64,000 nt of DNA, from positions 1,240,001-1,304,000 of the forward strand of contig NZ_CP034412.1 in assembly GCF_006094275.1 (NCBI RefSeq), in the 5' to 3' direction. The stretch is from Glutamicibacter creatinolyticus. Lineage in GTDB: Bacteria; Actinomycetota; Actinomycetes; Actinomycetales; Micrococcaceae. A model generated the notes under the pieces. That model was not told where the DNA came from and made no database searches. It worked only from the letters and a program-made list of their open reading frames with translations. Positions 62,586 through 64,000 of this stretch are shown in pieces. A program made the position numbers and the translations under genes. Positions within the stretch are counted from its first letter, which is position 1. Every line of letters starts with the position of its first letter.

Positions 62586-62732
62586 ATGGGGATACATCCT
62601 GTACTTTTGAGCGCCCTAAATCGGGGCGCCCAATACCGCGCGGTGCTGAACGGCGAGCACCAGCCCGAGCGGAATCTGCGTCCGGCGATGACGGGGTCAC
62701 TGACCGGACCAGTGCTGTGGGTCGCGCCATGA
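62586..62732 (+). CDS. Small ORF (48 aa) coupled to the glycosyltransferase
   Basis: ATG 62586 after GGGGA opens a 48-codon frame whose TGA overlaps the glycosyltransferase ATG (ATGA). The peptide (MGIHPVLLSALNRGAQYR...) has no recognised family. Its codon use is high-GC like real genes. It may be a leader peptide or a small protein. See findings. Confidence 0.5.
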   Translation: MGIHPVLLSALNRGAQYRAVLNGEHQPERNLRPAMTGSLTGPVLWVAP

Positions 62733-64000
62733 CCACTGCGCAGACCAATCAGAAGGAAAACTCCGCTGCTGCGCCAAAGGCCGGCGCAAGGATCCGTGTG
62801 GCATTAATCGGGGAAGACACCTGCCCGGTCGCAATGGGCGCGTCGAACACCTGGAATGAGCAGCTGGTCAATGGGCTGCCGGATTACCACTTTGAGATCG
62901 TGAAGCTGGTCGGGGATCAATCCATCCCGGTGAACCTCTCCAAGAGCCCGGCGCGCGTGAGCACGATCCCGGTAGGGGATCCACCATCCCGCGCCCGACT
63001 GACCGGACGCAAGGTTGAAGAGCAGCGGGTCAAGACCGCCTTGAACGAATTGTGGAACGCCGCCCTGCCGAAACAGGATCCGGAACAGTCCCACATCATG
63101 CAGGCCACCAGCGCGCTGAAGGAATTGGCCCGAGGCACCCGCCACCAGCTTGCGGGGACCCTGCACCGGATCAATAGCGCCGCACTGGTTGCCGAAGCGT
63201 GGAGCCGCCACCGCAGTGCCCGCCCGGAACTGCCGCACCTGACCACGGCACAGGCCGAACAGGTGGCGCATTACGCAAACCAGTTCCTGGCGGTGCTGGA
63301 TGTCCCCTGGCCGCAGGTGGATATCTGCCACGTGACCTCGAACGGTCCGGCAGTCTTGGTTGGCCTGGCCCGCTACTGGCGCGACGGCAGTCCGTTGCTG
63401 CTGACCGAACACGGAGTATGCCTGCGCGAACGCTACCAGGGCCTGGAAGATCTTGGCCTAGCGCACCCGGTGCGTACCGCACTGCTGGGGCTGTCCCGGG
63501 TGGTCTGCCAGGTGGCTTACGCCGAGGCCGCCAAGCTGCTTCCGGTCAATGAATTCTTGGCCAAGTGGGCCCGGCAGCTCGGGGCGGACAAGCAGCGCAT
63601 GCACACCGTGCATTACGGGGTGGATGCCGAGGCCTTCCCGGAGATCACCACCGAGCCGGAAGTGCCCACCGTTTCCTTCGTTGGGCCAATTGACCCCTCC
63701 ATGGACCTGGCCACCATGATCCGCGCCTTTGCCACCGTCACGCAGCGGATCCCGGAGGCCAAGCTGCGGATCTTTGGAAAGATTCCCAATCAGAAGCGGG
63801 AGTACTACCAGCAGCTGACCGCACTGGTGGAGGAACTGAAGCTGGGCAACGCAGTGAGCTTCGAGGACAAGGAGCCGAACACCCGCGAAGCCGCTGAGGC
63901 GGGGCACCTGGTGGCGCTGTCCTCGGTGTCGGAACGAGTTCCGTTCAGCGTGCTGGAGGCGATGGCCTGTGCCCGCGCCACGATCTCGACCGATGTGGGC
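62729..64000 (+). CDS. PelF-like GT4 family glycosyltransferase (partial, runs off the window)
   Basis: Translation from ATG 62729 is open for 424 codons to the window end. The N-terminal half has the DUF3492-like region: CPVAMGASNTWNEQLVNGLP, TSNGPAVLVG and LTEHGVCLRERYQ, as in PelF. The C-terminal half is a GT-B glycosyltransferase 1 domain: VHYGVDAEAFPE, SFVGPIDPSMDLATMIRA and SERVPFSVLEAMACARATISTDVG, where the donor-binding ExxxxxxxE pair begins. PelF builds exopolysaccharide in proteobacteria; here a surface glycan role is inferred. Donor unknown. Confidence 0.85.
   Translation, partial: MTTAQTNQKENSAAAPKAGARIRVALIGEDTCPVAMGASNTWNEQLVNGLPDYHFEIVKLVGDQSIPVNLSKSPARVSTIPVGDPPSRARLTGRKVEEQRVKTALNELWNAALPKQDPEQSHIMQATSALKELARGTRHQLAGTLHRINSAALVAEAWSRHRSARPELPHLTTAQAEQVAHYANQFLAVLDVPWPQVDICHVTSNGPAVLVGLARYWRDGSPLLLTEHGVCLRERYQGLEDLGLAHPVRTALLGLSRVVCQVAYAEAAKLLPVNEFLAKWARQLGADKQRMHTVHYGVDAEAFPEITTEPEVPTVSFVGPIDPSMDLATMIRAFATVTQRIPEAKLRIFGKIPNQKREYYQQLTALVEELKLGNAVSFEDKEPNTREAAEAGHLVALSSVSERVPFSVLEAMACARATISTDVG

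Overview
The window is high-GC Gram-positive DNA, most like the Micrococcaceae (Arthrobacter/Glutamicibacter group). This is inferred from the compact C50 carotenoid operon (crtE-crtB-crtI-crtYe-crtYf-crtEb), an Arthrobacter-type homoprotocatechuate dioxygenase, an AcrB-like pump, mqo and the overall codon use. No rRNA is present, so the genus is inferred, not proven.

Layout. 1-4.2 kb: a cut-off fatty acid desaturase, a small unknown ORF, a cold-shock gene, a complete IS1380-type element with AAAA target duplications, and a META-domain lipoprotein broken by a TGA. 4.2-11.2 kb: an alpha-glucoside uptake and hydrolysis locus (LacI regulator, GH13 glucosidase, MalEFG-type transporter) with two LacI-type operators. 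11.3-16.4 kb: a homoprotocatechuate (3,4-dihydroxyphenylacetate) operon hpaG/rraA fusion-gntR-hpaE-hpaD with a promoter and a GntR-like operator. 16.4-20.4 kb: an AT-richer block with a double-module Lrp regulator, an MFS transporter and an M81 (MlrC-like) peptidase, followed by a possible small RNA. 21-27.5 kb: an alpha/beta hydrolase and the de novo NAD operon nrtR-nadA-nadB-nadC-nadS, with a palindrome upstream. 27.6-36.1 kb: a secreted VanY/SH3b peptidase, small metabolic enzymes, a PRC-barrel stress protein with a membrane partner, a MarR regulator and a luciferase-like oxidoreductase. 36.3-39.5 kb: an orphan ABC-2 permease and an AT-rich OLD-family ATPase/TOPRIM nuclease. 39.5-50.9 kb: an RND efflux pump, an unknown membrane protein, mqo, a peptide-type binding lipoprotein, a 2-hydroxyacid dehydrogenase, two identical tRNA-Lys genes around a hydrolase, and a PrxQ peroxiredoxin. 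51-62.1 kb: tRNA-Leu, then a light and pigment locus: marR-photolyase, SDR/DUF2867-tspO, and divergent marR-crt operon plus idi. 62.1-64 kb: a long structured leader, a 48-codon ORF and a PelF-like glycosyltransferase that runs off the window.

How the parts work together. The mal locus imports and cleaves alpha-glucosides. The hpa genes perform ring cleavage, aldehyde oxidation and later steps of aromatic breakdown. The nad genes make NAD from aspartate, with a cysteine desulfurase that probably builds the NadA Fe-S cluster. The crt genes make decaprenoxanthin-type pigment from IPP/DMAPP supplied with help from Idi, next to a photolyase and a TspO-like protein, suggesting joint photoprotection. 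The best candidates for something undescribed are the structured leader plus micro-ORF before the glycosyltransferase, the stem-closed element at 20.8 kb, the FAH-RraA fusion, and the solitary OLD nuclease island.
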